A stretch of DNA of 64,000 nt from Rhizoctonia solani (GCF_016906535.1 NC_057382.1:496001-560000), one strand, 5' to 3'. Shown: positions 1-11,196, counted from the first letter of the stretch. Numbers and translations are program-made. The notes: generated from the letters alone by a model not told the origin.

Positions 1-612
1 TAACCCATGTAACTTCCATACAAAAGATACAAAGAGATTTGCAACATCAACCGCAGTTGCATCAGAGTGCGTTGGTATGAAATGGACCATTTTGGATAAG
101 CGGTCCACTACGGTTAATATTGCATCATATCCTTCTGAGGTGGGAAGTCCTACAATCAAGTCATATGTTATTTCCTCCCAGGGCTTATTGGGTAAATCTA
201 TGTTTTGAAGGAGACCTTCAGGAGCCCGGTTGGAATGTTTACTACGTATGCATGAATCGCATGCTTGGACATATTTTGTTACAGACTGTTTCATCCCTGA
301 CCAATAGTAATCCCTTGAAAGGAGGTCTAGGGTTCTGAACTGTCCTGGGTGCCCAGTGGAAGGGTTATCATGCCTGCTTTCTAAGACGGCTTTCCTGATT
401 TCTGGCTCATTGGGGACATAGATCCGATCATGATAGTAGAGTAGGCCATTATCAATCTTCCATCCTTTAACAGGTATATCCTCTTCCAAGGATTTAAGGA
501 TTTTGTGTACAGCTTTATCATCATGCAGAGCGTCCCTTATTAAATCATTAAGGTCACTATCTGTTTGAATGGCTGCAATAAAAGCTCTGGGCTTATGAGC
601 ACAGGGGTTTCA
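1..612 (-). pseudogene. Element A integrase, frameshifted from RT-RNase H and cut by window edge
   Basis: In the minus frame after the poly-C run at 613-620 the reading continues as integrase: a Zn-binding HHCC part with CDSCIRSKHSNR near 230-260, then the catalytic core start DAILTVVDRLSKMVHFIP near 75-125. The DDE core continues beyond position 1. This frame differs from the one used by the upstream RT, so translation would need a +/-1 shift at the homopolymer. I read it as a decayed continuation of pol. A sequencing error in the 8-C run is possible. Confidence 0.75.
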
Positions 613-2606
613 CCCCCCCCTTTAACCGCAGACTTGTGGTCTTCACGGCGAGAGAGAATATCTGCTTTTCTATTCTGTGCACCCGGCCTATACACAATCC
701 TATAGTTGTAATCTGCCAAAAATCCCATCCACCTTAACTGCCTTTGGTTCAGATCCCTTTTTGTCTGGAAGTACTCCAGATTTTTATGGTCTGTCAGTAT
801 TTTGACAGGGATTACTGTTCCTTCCAGCAGGTGACGCCATTCCTTTAAAGCCCTTACTACTGCTAGTAACTCTTTATCAAAGATATCATAGTTTCTTTCA
901 GCAGGTGCTAGGGATTTTGATAGGAATGCAACCGGGTGTAATTTATCATCACTGCCCTTTTGATTAAGGACAGCGCCCGTTGCAAAGTCAGAGGCGTCAC
1001 ACTCAAGGAAAAACTCCTTGTATGGATCAGGTTGGATTAAAACAGGGGATTCAATTAGAGCCTGTTTGAGAGCTTTAAAAGACACTTCTTGGCGTTCACC
1101 CCACTCCCAAGGTATATTCTTTTGGAGTAATTGGTATAAGGGTTGTGCCAATTTTGAGAAGTTATGTATGAAGCGTCTATAGAAATTTATAAAGCCCAAA
1201 AACTCTTGAACCCCTTTGACAGAGCGCGGTGTTGCCCAATCAACCGCTTGAGTGATTTTCTTGGGATCTGCTTTTACTCCTTCACCATTGGCAATGACAC
1301 CAAGGTAATCTACTTCCGACGCATAGAAATTACACTTCTCCAGGTTACAATAGCATGCATTGTCTTGCAGCCTTTTCAGTACCTCTTGGAGATGTTTTGT
1401 ATGTAATTCCCTGCTTTCTGAGAATATTAGGATGTCGTCTAGATATACTACTACATAGACGTCCAGTATGTCTCTAAATATCTCATTCATGAAGTGTTGA
1501 AACGCAGCAGGAGCATTGCATAATCCAAAGGGCATGACTAGGTATTCAAACAGGCCATATTTGGTTTTAAACGCAGTCTTCCATTCATCACCTTCCTTTA
1601 TCCGGACCAAGTTATATCCGGATTTCAGGTCAATGGTGGAAAAGTATTTTGCGCCCCTAAGTTTCTCAATGAGAGACTGTATTAGAGGTAGAGGGTACGC
1701 ATTCTTGACTGTATTTGCATTTAGGGATCTATAATCCACAACCATACGCCTTTTCCCATTTTTCTTGTTGACAAAGTGAACTGGGGAACCATATTTGGAC
1801 TTGGATGGGCGAATCAATCCTTTGTCCAATTGTTCTTTAAGGAGTTTTCTAAGTTCCTCATCATCAGATGCCTTCAAGGGGTATACCATAGCCTTAACAG
1901 GTTTATCAGGGTCGATTAAATCAATCCCTAAATCAAAAGGACGGTGCGGCGGCAGTTCCGTCACCTTCATGTCCTCAGAAAATACCTCCGCAAAATTGCG
2001 CAGTTCTACTGGGATACTTTCAAGTGGATAATCCACAGTACCTCCAGTTTCCCTAGGGATGCCTTCAAGAGGTTCAATTACCTCGACACCTCCTAAGTCT
2101 TCTGGTATGCCTTCAAGGTGGTTAGAAGTCCCACCGACATTTCCCAGGATAGAATTAGAAACAGAAAGACAAGTGTTGTTACAATATTGAGAATTGAAAG
2201 TGATACGCTTATTAGGCCAATCTATAGTAGGGTTGTGTAACTTGAGCCAGGACATTCCAAGGACTATGCTATGTTTACCTATATCAGCTACATTACATTT
2301 CAGAACCTCTTTATGACTACCTAATTCTAAAGTAAATATACATTCTGAATCTACCAAACCAGAACTAATGTCTCTTCCATCAATCACTTTAAGGCAACGT
2401 GGTACAGACTTTTTTGTAGTAGGTATACCATATTGTTTGATCAAGTCCTTGTGTATAAAGCAAGATGATGCACCTGAATCAATCATAGCCCATCCAAAGA
2501 AGGGCTTCATTTTCTTGGTAACCTTAGGGTTGGGAACTTGTTGAACGCGAGATGCTTGAAAATATATATTTAAAGGAGATATATTATTTACAGAAAAAAT
2601 TTCCAA
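540..2606 (-). CDS. Element A Pol: aspartic protease, reverse transcriptase, RNase H
   Basis: A 688-residue ORF encoding the first three Pol domains. The retroviral-type protease motif is IDSGASSCF near residue 43. RT shows the YLDD catalytic box in VVYLDDILIFSES, and RNase H shows LECDASDF, DKELLAV and LTDHKNLEYF. The last 20 or so residues (after SAVKGGGE) are out of frame relative to the family because of a 1-nt change in a C/G run at 613-620; the true continuation lies in the next frame (integrase). It lies just downstream of gag, in the usual Gypsy gene order. Confidence 0.9.
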   Translation of the reverse strand: MEIFSVNNISPLNIYFQASRVQQVPNPKVTKKMKPFFGWAMIDSGASSCFIHKDLIKQYGIPTTKKSVPRCLKVIDGRDISSGLVDSECIFTLELGSHKEVLKCNVADIGKHSIVLGMSWLKLHNPTIDWPNKRITFNSQYCNNTCLSVSNSILGNVGGTSNHLEGIPEDLGGVEVIEPLEGIPRETGGTVDYPLESIPVELRNFAEVFSEDMKVTELPPHRPFDLGIDLIDPDKPVKAMVYPLKASDDEELRKLLKEQLDKGLIRPSKSKYGSPVHFVNKKNGKRRMVVDYRSLNANTVKNAYPLPLIQSLIEKLRGAKYFSTIDLKSGYNLVRIKEGDEWKTAFKTKYGLFEYLVMPFGLCNAPAAFQHFMNEIFRDILDVYVVVYLDDILIFSESRELHTKHLQEVLKRLQDNACYCNLEKCNFYASEVDYLGVIANGEGVKADPKKITQAVDWATPRSVKGVQEFLGFINFYRRFIHNFSKLAQPLYQLLQKNIPWEWGERQEVSFKALKQALIESPVLIQPDPYKEFFLECDASDFATGAVLNQKGSDDKLHPVAFLSKSLAPAERNYDIFDKELLAVVRALKEWRHLLEGTVIPVKILTDHKNLEYFQTKRDLNQRQLRWMGFLADYNYRIVYRPGAQNRKADILSRREDHKSAVKGGGETPVLISPELLLQPFKQIVTLMI

Positions 2607-2656
2607 GCTATCTAAATGTCCATTGCTTCCCTCTGATACACTGTTCCCATTAGTGT

Positions 2657-3994
2657 TCAGAGGTCCCCATTTTCCAACTCATCCTCAGAGATATGGGCCT
2701 CATGGCCAGAGTAGGATTTGGAGGGGCATTGATTGGCGTAGTGTCCCCTACCTCCACATGTTGCGCATATAATTGGTTTTTTGCCCTTTGAAGAGGCAGA
2801 GTCTAAGTCCATAGGGGAAGGACCAGAGTTGCGCGCAGAGGAGGAGGAGGAAGCCTTGGGAGCAGGAGTGGAGGTGGCAGTGACTGGGTGGTTATCCTTC
2901 TTGATAGTTTTGAAGGTAACGTCCATGGTGGTGCCATCATTCCACTTAACAATTGGAACTGCAATCCCTTTGGCATTTTGGCCAATTTTTTGGAGGACCC
3001 CCTTCTTAGCCTTTCCATCCACAATCGCATACACCTGTTCCCCAACAGACAGTTTATCCCTGGGCGCTCCCTGGGCTGCTGCTGACGTAGAGGTGCTGGA
3101 TTTGCTTCCAGATTGGTTTGAAGAGGAGGAGGAACCCTTGTGCTGGGCCGCAAACTGCTCTAGGCGCTGATCCACCTTAAGGGCCTTCTCTGCAAGAGTT
3201 GCAAGAGTAACAGAGGCATCTGCATGGTCATAATCTTGGACCATGAGAGTTTCCTTAATTTTGTGGGATAGGCCATCATAGAACATATCCCTAAGAGAGG
3301 GGTCGTTGTAACCAAGACCTTGAGAATAGGTCTGGAAGTCCTTGTAATAGTCTTGGACTCCCTTGGTCTGTTTGAGGGTGCGCAGCTTGGCGCGGAAGTT
3401 CTCTGTCCTATTTTGGACATTCCAGCGTGCATTGAATTGCAGCCAGAAGGCATCCAGATTGTGGAGCCAAGAGACAGGATTCCCTTTAACAACGTCCTCT
3501 TCCAGGTAGGGCTCAAGCCACTCATGGGCCTTGCCATCCAGGCAGGAAATGATAAAAGCAATTTGCTCATCCACTGTTGAGCCAGGATATGAGATCCTGA
3601 GATAATGAGATACAGCAACCCTAAAGGAGATTGCCTTGTTTTTGTCAGACCCATCAAATTTGTCTGGCGTTGCAAGTTTGGGAGCCTTGGTAGCCGAGGC
3701 AATAGAAGAACCAGACGCAGCCGCAGTGCCTATTTTGGCAATATCAGCCCCAAGTTTAACAATGAGGGCATCAAGATTGGTGATGCTGCTGTCGTGGTTG
3801 TTGAGGGTGGCCTGTGTGGTGCCAAGATCTGTGTGATGGGCAGCCGCTTGTCCTATGACCAAGGAGAGGTTTTGATTCATAGCCAGGAGGAGGTTTTTGA
3901 TCTCCTGGGCCCACGCAGGTATCTCCTGGATATTGGTGGGGACAGACAGCGCATTGGGATTGGCATGCACATAGGTAGATGGTTGGGTTGACAT
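2657..3994 (-). CDS. Element A Gag with CCHC zinc knuckle
   Basis: A 445-residue Gag. The central part matches the retrotransposon gag (capsid-like) fold region (about residues 120-270, with WLEPYLEEDV and YYKDFQTYSQGLGYND). A Ser/Thr-rich linker follows, then a single zinc knuckle CATCGGRGHYANQC (CX2CX4HX4C) near the C-terminus, which would bind RNA. The ORF is intact and starts about 430 nt inside the 5' LTR. Only about 50 nt separate it from pol, so expression may depend on a separate pol start or readthrough; I see no clear mechanism. Confidence 0.88.
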   Translation of the reverse strand: MSTQPSTYVHANPNALSVPTNIQEIPAWAQEIKNLLLAMNQNLSLVIGQAAAHHTDLGTTQATLNNHDSSITNLDALIVKLGADIAKIGTAAASGSSIASATKAPKLATPDKFDGSDKNKAISFRVAVSHYLRISYPGSTVDEQIAFIISCLDGKAHEWLEPYLEEDVVKGNPVSWLHNLDAFWLQFNARWNVQNRTENFRAKLRTLKQTKGVQDYYKDFQTYSQGLGYNDPSLRDMFYDGLSHKIKETLMVQDYDHADASVTLATLAEKALKVDQRLEQFAAQHKGSSSSSNQSGSKSSTSTSAAAQGAPRDKLSVGEQVYAIVDGKAKKGVLQKIGQNAKGIAVPIVKWNDGTTMDVTFKTIKKDNHPVTATSTPAPKASSSSSARNSGPSPMDLDSASSKGKKPIICATCGGRGHYANQCPSKSYSGHEAHISEDELENGDL

Positions 3995-4413
3995 AGTGGA
4001 GAAAAGGGGAATGGGAAGATACTAAGTAATGTCCTTGCTAAATAAGGCAACTTCACTACTAGTTTAGGAAAGATGGGAGGCTAGATGATTGGCCCCACTA
4101 AGCTCACAGTTTATTCTTTACGCTAATCACTGTCTCAATACCTAGCGTTGAATGCTCCTTACAACTGATCAACAAGCCTTGGATGGGCGTGATACAGAGG
4201 CAGGTTTTGCACAAGCGGGTCTTTGACTGTCTGTGACGCAGAAGAAGTTGTGGCAGACTTTTGGGTGGACGTTTGCAATGCTAGCCGTGTAACAATAACC
4301 CCCTAGTGCAACAATCACCAGTTTTGACTATTATCTGGCTATGCTGGATCACTGGTTCTTGATGGGTCGTGCCAGTACTAACACCCTAGTAGTCCACAAG
4401 GGTTGGTGATGAA

Positions 4414-4424
4414 GAACTCGACCT
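4414..4424 (-). promoter_or_regulatory. Element A putative self-primer-binding site
   Basis: Two nt inside the 5' LTR (LTR edge 4427). The 11 nt pair with 4675-4685 of the LTR (10 Watson-Crick pairs plus one G.U), which lies about 29 nt downstream of the TATA-like box at 4714-4720, i.e. at the expected RNA 5' end. This is the layout known for Tf1/sushi self-priming elements. Confidence 0.65.
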
Positions 4425-4426
4425 AA

Positions 4427-4966
4427 TGTCAGAGCCAACAACTACCACAGGGTAAAGCCCAACAAGCTATTGCCTAATATAGGACTTATCAGCAAGTGGG
4501 ATCTAACAATGCTCTAAGGCAATTGCCAGATGAGGGGTTGGACAAGACCAATTGAGTAAGAGTGCACTATGCTATAAAGATAGCTGGGCAAAGGACCTTT
4601 GACAGTGACTGGTATGCTCTCAGGCAATACTCTTAATTGTATGTCTTAGGGTAGTAGGTGTTGGAAGGGATAAGAGGTCAAGTTCTGAGGCTTAAGGCTC
4701 TCAGAACCCTCCTTATATATTCAACAGAGAAGAGGAAGAGTAATTACATGTACAAACATCACAACAAAGATAAGGTCACATGACCAGAGATAAGAAAACG
4801 AGATCACATGACTAAAGGTCATGTGATGAGATTACATAATAAGCGCTCAGCGCTTAAATAGCATAAATATGCATATAACCATAAATCTTCATGAAAATAG
4901 CGCATATATTCACTATTTCTTCGACTTAGTGGTTTTTAAAGGTGGTCACGCCTCTAGGGCATGACA
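4427..4966 (-). repeat. Element A 5' LTR (about 540 bp)
   Basis: On the minus strand it starts TGTCATGCCC and ends GGCTCTGACA. A TATA-like box is at 4714-4720. An 8-bp perfect inverted repeat (4682-4689 / 4700-4707) sits between TATA and the inferred transcription start. Related in ends and layout to the G LTR at 5257-5789. Confidence 0.75.
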
Positions 4967-5243
4967 GTAGGTGAATGTATCCACCTGTCAAGTTGGTGAT
5001 TCCTAGTCTATAGCCCTATAGTAATCCAGGTACTGCTTAGTCCCTCAGGGTCTTTGATTATTACACCCTTATGACCTTCAGCTATTCCCCAGGTACTGGT
5101 ACCACAGATGGTCTCAATCCCCTAAGACTATAGTGCCCACTAAGCTGGCCCACCAATAGTCCTAGTTAAGCAATACTGGGGCAAATGCGTCACCCAGTAG
5201 AGTATTATATGCTAGCACTAACAAGAGCACTGCACAGAGCCAA

Positions 5244-5254
5244 GAACTTGACCT
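5244..5254 (-). promoter_or_regulatory. Element G putative self-primer-binding site
   Basis: Eleven nt, again 2 nt inside the LTR edge (5257), perfectly complementary to 5433-5443 in its own LTR, which lies about 30 nt downstream of the TATA-like box at 5473-5478. Confidence 0.65.
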
Positions 5255-5256
5255 AA

Positions 5257-5789
5257 TGTCAGAGTCTGACTAATGAAGAATGGGATAGATGCCTAAAGAG
5301 GCAGTGCTGGCTTTGGGGATAAGCAGAAGACTGCAACCAACACTTTAGATAGAGAGATTACTTGCCAAATATGGCACAAGACCCCTTAGAATAGAGCAGG
5401 AGAGTGGGGAGGGTAGTCAGTAGATTGACAGGAGGTCAAGTTCTGGTCTGAATGCCAGAACTCTCCCTTCATTATATACATCATACAGAACAAGGGAACT
5501 GTAAAGTACAAAGGAGAACAATGGAAGACATACTACAAAGGTATGGGTAACTAAGAGAACAATAGAACAATGCAACTAAGGACATATGGTAACTAAGTAA
5601 CCAGAGGACAAAGCTAACAGGCTAAACAAAGGGACCATTCACATTCCATGTTGATTGCTCTGCCAGGGGAGTCCTGCATGGCCTGTGGTCATGTTGGGAA
5701 CATCCCCTGGTCCATATAATTCGTAAAATTTAGATAAAATGATAATAGAATATTAGGGTATCTGTGTCCATGCCTCTTGGGTCATGACA
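5257..5789 (-). repeat. Element G 5' LTR (533 bp)
   Basis: Minus-strand ends TGTCATGACC...AGACTCTGACA. Its RNA-proximal half recurs in the opposite orientation at 22472-22665. A 7-bp inverted repeat at 5440-5461 spans the inferred transcription start. Confidence 0.75.
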
Positions 5790-6802
5790 GATATGATGCA
5801 ATACTGGTGGTTATAGACTCATTCTCCAAATTTGGCCACTTCATCCCAACCACAAAAAAGGTGTTGGCTAAAGGTCTAGCTAACCTCTTTGTCACCCATA
5901 TTTGGAAACTCCACGGACTGCCCGTTAGAACCATATTGGACCGAGGAACAACATTTACTGGGAAGTTCCTCAGAGCCCTTTACCAAAGGCTGGGAATCCA
6001 ACCATCCTTCTCCTTGGCCTATCACCCCAAATCAGACGGACAGACCAAGTGCATCAACCAGTTCATTGAGTTCTATCTAAGATCTTACGTAGCAGCAGAC
6101 CACTTGGATTGGGTCAAATGGTTGCCACTTGCGGAATACGCTTACAACAATGCTAAGCACGCTGCAACCAGAAAGACCCCCTTTGAACTGATTTATGGAA
6201 GGAATCCCATGATGAACCCGTCAACCGTACCAGCCAATGTACCAGAAGCGGATCTGGTAGCCGATACCCTGGCTCAGGAATGGCAGGAGGCAGAATCAGC
6301 ACTCAGAATGACTAAGGAACGCATGGCAAGACCAAAAGGGATAATTCCGGAATACTCCGTGGGCAAGAAAGTATGGCTTGATGGAAAAAATGTAGGACTT
6401 AGGACAAACTCTAACAAACTGGACCCCAAGCAACTAGGTCCATTTGAAGTCACAGAAAAAATATCAAGTCACGCCTACCGCCTAAAACTCCCAGACTCCC
6501 TGAAAATCCACAATGTATTCTATGTAGGATTGCTGTCCAAAGCACACGAATCCCCCAGCCAACCATTCCCAGAAAGATCCCCTCCTGAAACAATAGAAGG
6601 GGAAGAGGAGTACGAGGTTGAACAAATCATTGACTCCAAGCAACAACGGGGAAAATGGTTCTACCTAATTAAATGGAAGGGTTATGGTCCGGAAGACAAC
6701 TCCTGGGAACTGGAAGAACTCTTAGAACACAGCCAAGAGGAGATTCAACGCTTCAACAAGTCACAACTGAAAAAGGCTTGTGACTCTGCCAAGAGCCTTT
6801 AA
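5790..6802 (+). pseudogene. Element F integrase C-terminal half with chromodomain, 5'-truncated
   Basis: Reads from the integrase core (DAILVVIDSFSKF, then HPKSDGQTK) through the C-terminal region to a chromodomain (EYEVEQIID...WFYLIKWKGYGPEDNSWE), which in chromoviruses steers integration to marked chromatin. The apparent start codon just upstream (5777) comes from the end of the G LTR, so MGHDR is chimeric and the ORF is not an independent gene. The HHCC domain and first catalytic Asp region are missing here. The reading frame is otherwise open to the stop at 6800-6802. Confidence 0.85.
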
Positions 6803-6812
6803 GGGGGGGCAA

Positions 6813-7374
6813 TGTTACACCCTCAAGAATTATACCATTGGATTCGCCTATTTTTCTATTATTTTTAGTATTTTTTACGGACTCTTTATCTTTACTTTTT
6901 CGATCACGTGATCTCGGCGCTTATTATGCCGAGATGCCGCGCCGAGATGCCGTGCCAAGGGCGCTTAGAAGTAATCCACGCTTCTGCGCAGCCCGCAGCA
7001 TGCTTCCCATTTGTCTTTTGTACTTCTTTCTCTCACGCGCACAGACCATGTAGATAGTGCGCTTTGTCTATATATACAGCAGGGAAATCAACTGGGAACA
7101 CCAAGTCGATTTTACCTTGTCTCATACCATTGAGGAGGATCATCCCCAGCCAGCTAAGTAGCCGGCCCTTAGTAGTTCAGAAGCTCACCCTTTATTGCGC
7201 TCACCACACCTCCAGGGCTAAGCCCCCCTTGCCAGTAGTTTAGTCAAGTAGACAGTTACCTTACGTAACCTTAGTATAGCCTTAGATAGTAGTTGTATAG
7301 CCTTGTTTGTAGTAGTACGGCCCCAAGCGCCCAACCCACTAGCGTGTGACCAACCTTACAGTTGGGTCACAACA
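6813..7374 (+). repeat. Element F 3' LTR (562 bp)
   Basis: Starts TGTTACACCC after the polypurine tract and ends GGGTCACAACA. Contains the palindrome GATCACGTGATC, copies of GCCGAGATGCC, a TATA-like box near 7070 and the conserved AAGTCGATTTTAC start block. Close relative of the element I LTRs. Confidence 0.8.
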
Positions 7375-7587
7375 TGCACACAGCAGTTGATTGGTCAATA
7401 GGGACTGTCCAACGCTAGGCGGTTGACACAAGTTCTTAGCGCTAGAACAATAAAGCAACCCATAAGTCCTGTTATAGGCACCACTCTCCCCCACTTGCCC
7501 ACCATTACCTCCTGCACCCCCTCTTGCGCTTCCTCCTGCGCTTCCCAGCGCTCTGCTTCCCACCAAGGCCATTCATACCCCCATGAA

Positions 7588-9507
7588 ATGGCAACCTGCT
7601 CCCAGAGCACCACTTGTCCCCCGTCCCCTCTTGATCAAGGAGAGCTGGGACCCACTCTTCCAGCAACCGCCGTTGAGTCAACAAGCCTTGTGTCCTAGAC
7701 ATCCTTAAGGGTTGTCTAGGTAGCAGGCGCTTGTGGCCGTATGGACTGAGTAGACCGCTTAAGGCAGTGGGGAGGCTACCTACAACAACTAACTATCTAA
7801 GTACAATGACCAAAGTCCTAGTGACAATGGCAAGCTATGTATCTACAATGAGGAAGTTGCTTAAGGCAACAAGTACAGGTGGTGACTTAGTAGTTACTGG
7901 CCTAAGGCCTTGTACAAGTTAGAGATGCAACAAGAGGTAATCAACCTGGGTGTTACCATGGTTGGTTGGCCTCCTTATATATTACAGAGCTACCTAATTA
8001 CAAATACAACTATATGCAATACTGTATCAAATAAGAACCCCAATCTGCAGTTGGCCTTACTCATGCATACGTGTCATAGTGATGTCATCAGGTGGAGGTG
8101 GCTACGCGTGCTGAGGTAAGCGCGGATGGGGATGTGGCTTGGCGCTTAGCGTATGATATAAGCGCCAAAGTCACGTGATTGAAAATGTTGTCCAATTGTC
8201 TTTGTTTAAAATCGAGAAAATGGGAATAAATTCCCTGGTATTGAGTGTGTCTACAACACCTTGAACCCAAGGTCTATGGGGAAATCTCCCTTGGACAAGC
8301 AATCTCCCTTATCTTGGGATTGCAAAACCAAGTCATCCAGCTCAAGCAGGAACTTGAGGAAACCAAGGAAGCAGCAAAAGAAGCCCAAGAATGGATGGGA
8401 ACCATCAATCAAGCCCTCACTTGCATTGAGGCTAGGGGTGGAGCCCCCCACACACCAGAAGACCAGAAGCCCCTGGCAGTTGAGGCCACACCCAGGCCCT
8501 TACCCAAAACAGACACTGCTCCAGCACCTAGTGCGCCCCTCATTGCCTGGGCCAACCCCATCAAAGCTCCCCCCACCTTTGCACAGCCAACCCCTGTCCA
8601 GGCCCCCCCGCAAGGCTATACTCCCCCTCCACCTTTGCCTATCCAACTTTGTTCCCCCCAAGTCCCTCAACCAGCGGCTCCTGTAGCCACTTATCAAACC
8701 CCGGTTAAGGTGGATCACCCTGACACCTATACCAGAAGAATAGGGAACAAAGCCTGCCAGTGGCTCACAAGAATGCTGGCATGGGTACGTCTGAACCAAC
8801 AGATGTTCCCCACGGATCAGGAGACGCTATCATTCCTCCTGATGAACATGAAGGACATGGCAGGGGCCTGGGCTCACCCCCACCTCAATCAACTTGGGTC
8901 CCACAGGGCCCTAATTCAAACAGTTGATGACTTCAGAACGGAGTTCTTGGCTGCATTTGGGAACCCAGATGCCACGCAAGCCGCTGAGCAGCAAATCACC
9001 AACCTTACTCAGACAGGAACCTGTGCTGAGTACATCACAAAGTTTAGGACCATTGCCATGGACCTAGACTGGAACAATGCCACCCTCCGCGGGCAATTCG
9101 CACAAGGCCTCCACTGGGAGGTCAGCCGACTCATTGCTACCCATGAGCGGCGCCCCACTACCCTCCTTGAGCTGCAGAACGCAGCTCTGGTCATTGATAA
9201 CGCCCTCCGCAAAGAGCGCGCCAGCCACCCGCCAAAGGGTAATAAGTCTGGCACCACCCCCAATAGGGGGGCAAGTACCAGCCAACAGGCCACCAGGCTG
9301 GGACGCCTATCCAGCAATCCCAACTTTGTATCCAAGGAGGAGCGTAACCGCTGCAGGGCCAAAGGCCTCTGCATCAAATGCGGGAAGGCAGGTCACAAGT
9401 TTGCGGAATGCCGCACTGGCTGGAAGGCCATGCCCAAGGAGGAGGGCGCTAAAAAGGAAACCGCCAAGATTGGCAAAGAGTCTGGACCCAAATTGGGAAA
9501 AGACTAA
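7588..9507 (+). pseudogene. Element C Gag, split by a solo LTR
   Basis: The reading starts around 7588 (MATCSQSTTC), is broken at 7690 by a 568-bp solo LTR and resumes at 8264 with EPKVYGEISLGQ. After the insertion it is open to 9507: coiled-coil-like N-terminal part, Pro-rich linker, capsid-like region (GNPDATQAAEQQ) and zinc knuckle CIKCGKAGHKFAEC (CX2CX4HX4C). The TSD CCTTG occurs on both sides of the LTR and once in the uninterrupted homologue in element E, which proves the order of events. Confidence 0.85.
7691..8258 (-). repeat. Solo LTR, family B (568 bp), TSD CCTTG
   Basis: Minus-orientation LTR (ends TGTCCTAGAC / CTACAACA on the plus strand) flanked by CCTTG at 7686-7690 and 8259-8263. 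No internal region, so it is a solo LTR left by LTR-LTR recombination. Same family as the LTRs of elements C and E. It interrupts gag of C. Confidence 0.88.
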
Positions 9508-10625
9508 GGGTACCTGCTGCCACGTGCAAGGACCCCAAGGACTCTGTTTTAGGATTGGAAATTTGTAATATATTGAATAGTCACAATAGAAACTCCCCAC
9601 TTTTTACAATCTCCATCCAACCAGAGAAACAAGCAGATCAAATAGAAGTCCTGATAGATTCAGGCGCCACATCATCTTTCCTCCACCCTTGCACAGCGGA
9701 ACAACTCCGCCTCCCACTGATAGACCTACCAGAACCCCAAACCGTTACTATGCTTGATGTGTCAAGCCCCCAGGCAGGCAAAATCTGGAAGAAGGCCAAT
9801 CTAACCTTCTCCCTTGATGGCAAGCACATGACTGAGACATTCCTAATCTGCAATACAGGGTCTCACGCCGCTATCTTGGGATTGAAATGGCTAGATGCCC
9901 ATAACCCGGAAATCAATTGGAACACACGCACCCTTACTTTCCCCCATGCACCCCTGGAACACATAGCCATTGCCAAGGAGGAGGAGGCCAACAAGAATCC
10001 CCTCAAAGGAGTACCCCCAAAATACCATCAATACACAAGGGTATTTGGGGAGGAAGAATTCAACAAACTTCCCCCTCACCGGCATTACAACATCAGTATT
10101 GAGCTAACAGAAGAAGGACCTCTCAATTCCCCTCTCTACAGTATGACTGATGCAGAATCTGCTACACTGAAAGACTGGCTCAGGGACAAGTTGAAGGCAG
10201 GGAAAATACGTCCCAGCAAGTCCTCCATCAGCTCCCCTGTGATGTTTGTACCCAAAAAGGATGGTTCCTGCCAACTGGTTGTTGACTACCGTTGCCTCAA
10301 TAACCGGACCAAGAAGAATGTGTACCCGTTACCACGCCCAGACAACCTTATGGCCCAGCTCCGCGGCGCCAAGGTTTTTACTAAGTTGGATTTACGGTGG
10401 GGCTACAACAACGTCTGTGTCAAGGAAGGTGACAAATGGAAAACTGCATTTTGCACCAAGTATGGCCTCTACAAGTCCCTGGTTATGAGCTTTGGTCTGA
10501 CCAACGCCCCCGCTGCATTCCAACACTTCATGAACAAACTGTTCAAGGACCTGCTTGATGTTTGTGTCATCATCTACCTTGACAATATCTTGATCTACTC
10601 CAAAGATGACACAGCTCACACTCAG

Positions 10626-11196
10626 TGTCATAGACACACTCAATACCAGGGAATTTATCACCATTTTCTCAATTTTAAACAAAGGCAATTGGACAACATT
10701 TTCAATCACATGACTCCAGCGCTTATATCATACGCTAAGCGCCAAGCCACGTCCCCATCCGCGCTTACTCAGCATACGTAGCCACCTCCACCCATGACAT
10801 CATCATGACACGTCAGTGACACGTATGCATGAGTAAGACCAACTGCAGAGCGGGGTTCTTATTTGATACAGTATTGCATATCATGTATTGGTAATTAGTC
10901 TATCCCTGTAATATATAAGGAGGCCAACCAACCATGGTAACACCCAGGTTGATTACCTCTTGTTGCATCCCACATTGTACAAGGGCCTTACAGCCCAGTA
11001 AACTACTTAGTCACACGCCTTAAGCGTTGTTCTCACTGTACATACATAGTTTGCCACCGCCTTATAGCGTGCGGCCATTGTAGATAGTTAGTTAGACATT
11101 GTAGGGTAGCCCTCACCGCCTTAAGCAGTTCACACCTGTATGCCCACACGGCCGTAAGCGCCTGCGCCCTTGATGTCCTTACAGACGTCTAGGACA
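10626..11196 (+). repeat. Solo LTR, family B (571 bp), TSD CTCAG
   Basis: Plus-orientation LTR (TGTCATAGAC...CTAGGACA) with CTCAG at 10621-10625 and 11197-11201. It splits element C's RT just after the YLDN box; the uninterrupted equivalent in element E reads SHTQHVHEVL. Confidence 0.9.

Larger units (their letters stand above)
1..4966 (-). mobile_element. Element A: Ty3/Gypsy retrotransposon, 5' part (right side) in window
   Basis: Minus-strand Ty3/Gypsy element. Reading leftwards it has a 5' LTR (4427-4966), leader, gag (2657-3994), protease-RT-RNase H (540-2606) and integrase running off position 1. The LTR has TG/CA ends; the 3' LTR and left TSD lie outside the window. The right flank (GTAGG) is leader sequence of another element, G, so A is nested in G. 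One frameshift in pol suggests it is defective. Confidence 0.85.
4967..5789 (-). mobile_element. Element G: leader plus 5' LTR fragment of a Gypsy element
   Basis: Leader (4967-5256) and 5' LTR (5257-5789) of a minus-strand element whose body is interrupted by A and continues left of the window. It is inserted into the integrase of element F: the LTR end abuts the coding sequence for DAILVVIDSFSKF. The right flank is GATAT; the matching left TSD is outside the window. Confidence 0.7.
5790..7374 (+). mobile_element. Element F: 3' part of a chromodomain Gypsy element
   Basis: Plus-strand remnant: integrase core and chromodomain, polypurine tract (AAGGGGGGG at 6801-6809) and 3' LTR (6813-7374). 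Its 5' portion is separated by the G/A insertions and lies off-window. The right flank (TGCAC) is the 5' leader of element C, so F is nested in C. Same family as the complete element I at 24952-31209. Confidence 0.82.

Noticed and set aside
5777..5791. ATG at 5777 as start of an independent integrase gene
   Set aside because: The first codons derive from the end of LTR G (GGGTCATGACA); the protein lacks the HHCC domain and the start of the catalytic core.
7339..7702. Short Gly/Trp-rich minus-strand frames around 7.4-7.7 kb
   Set aside because: They are antisense to the element C leader and gag start, which have a clear homologue in E.
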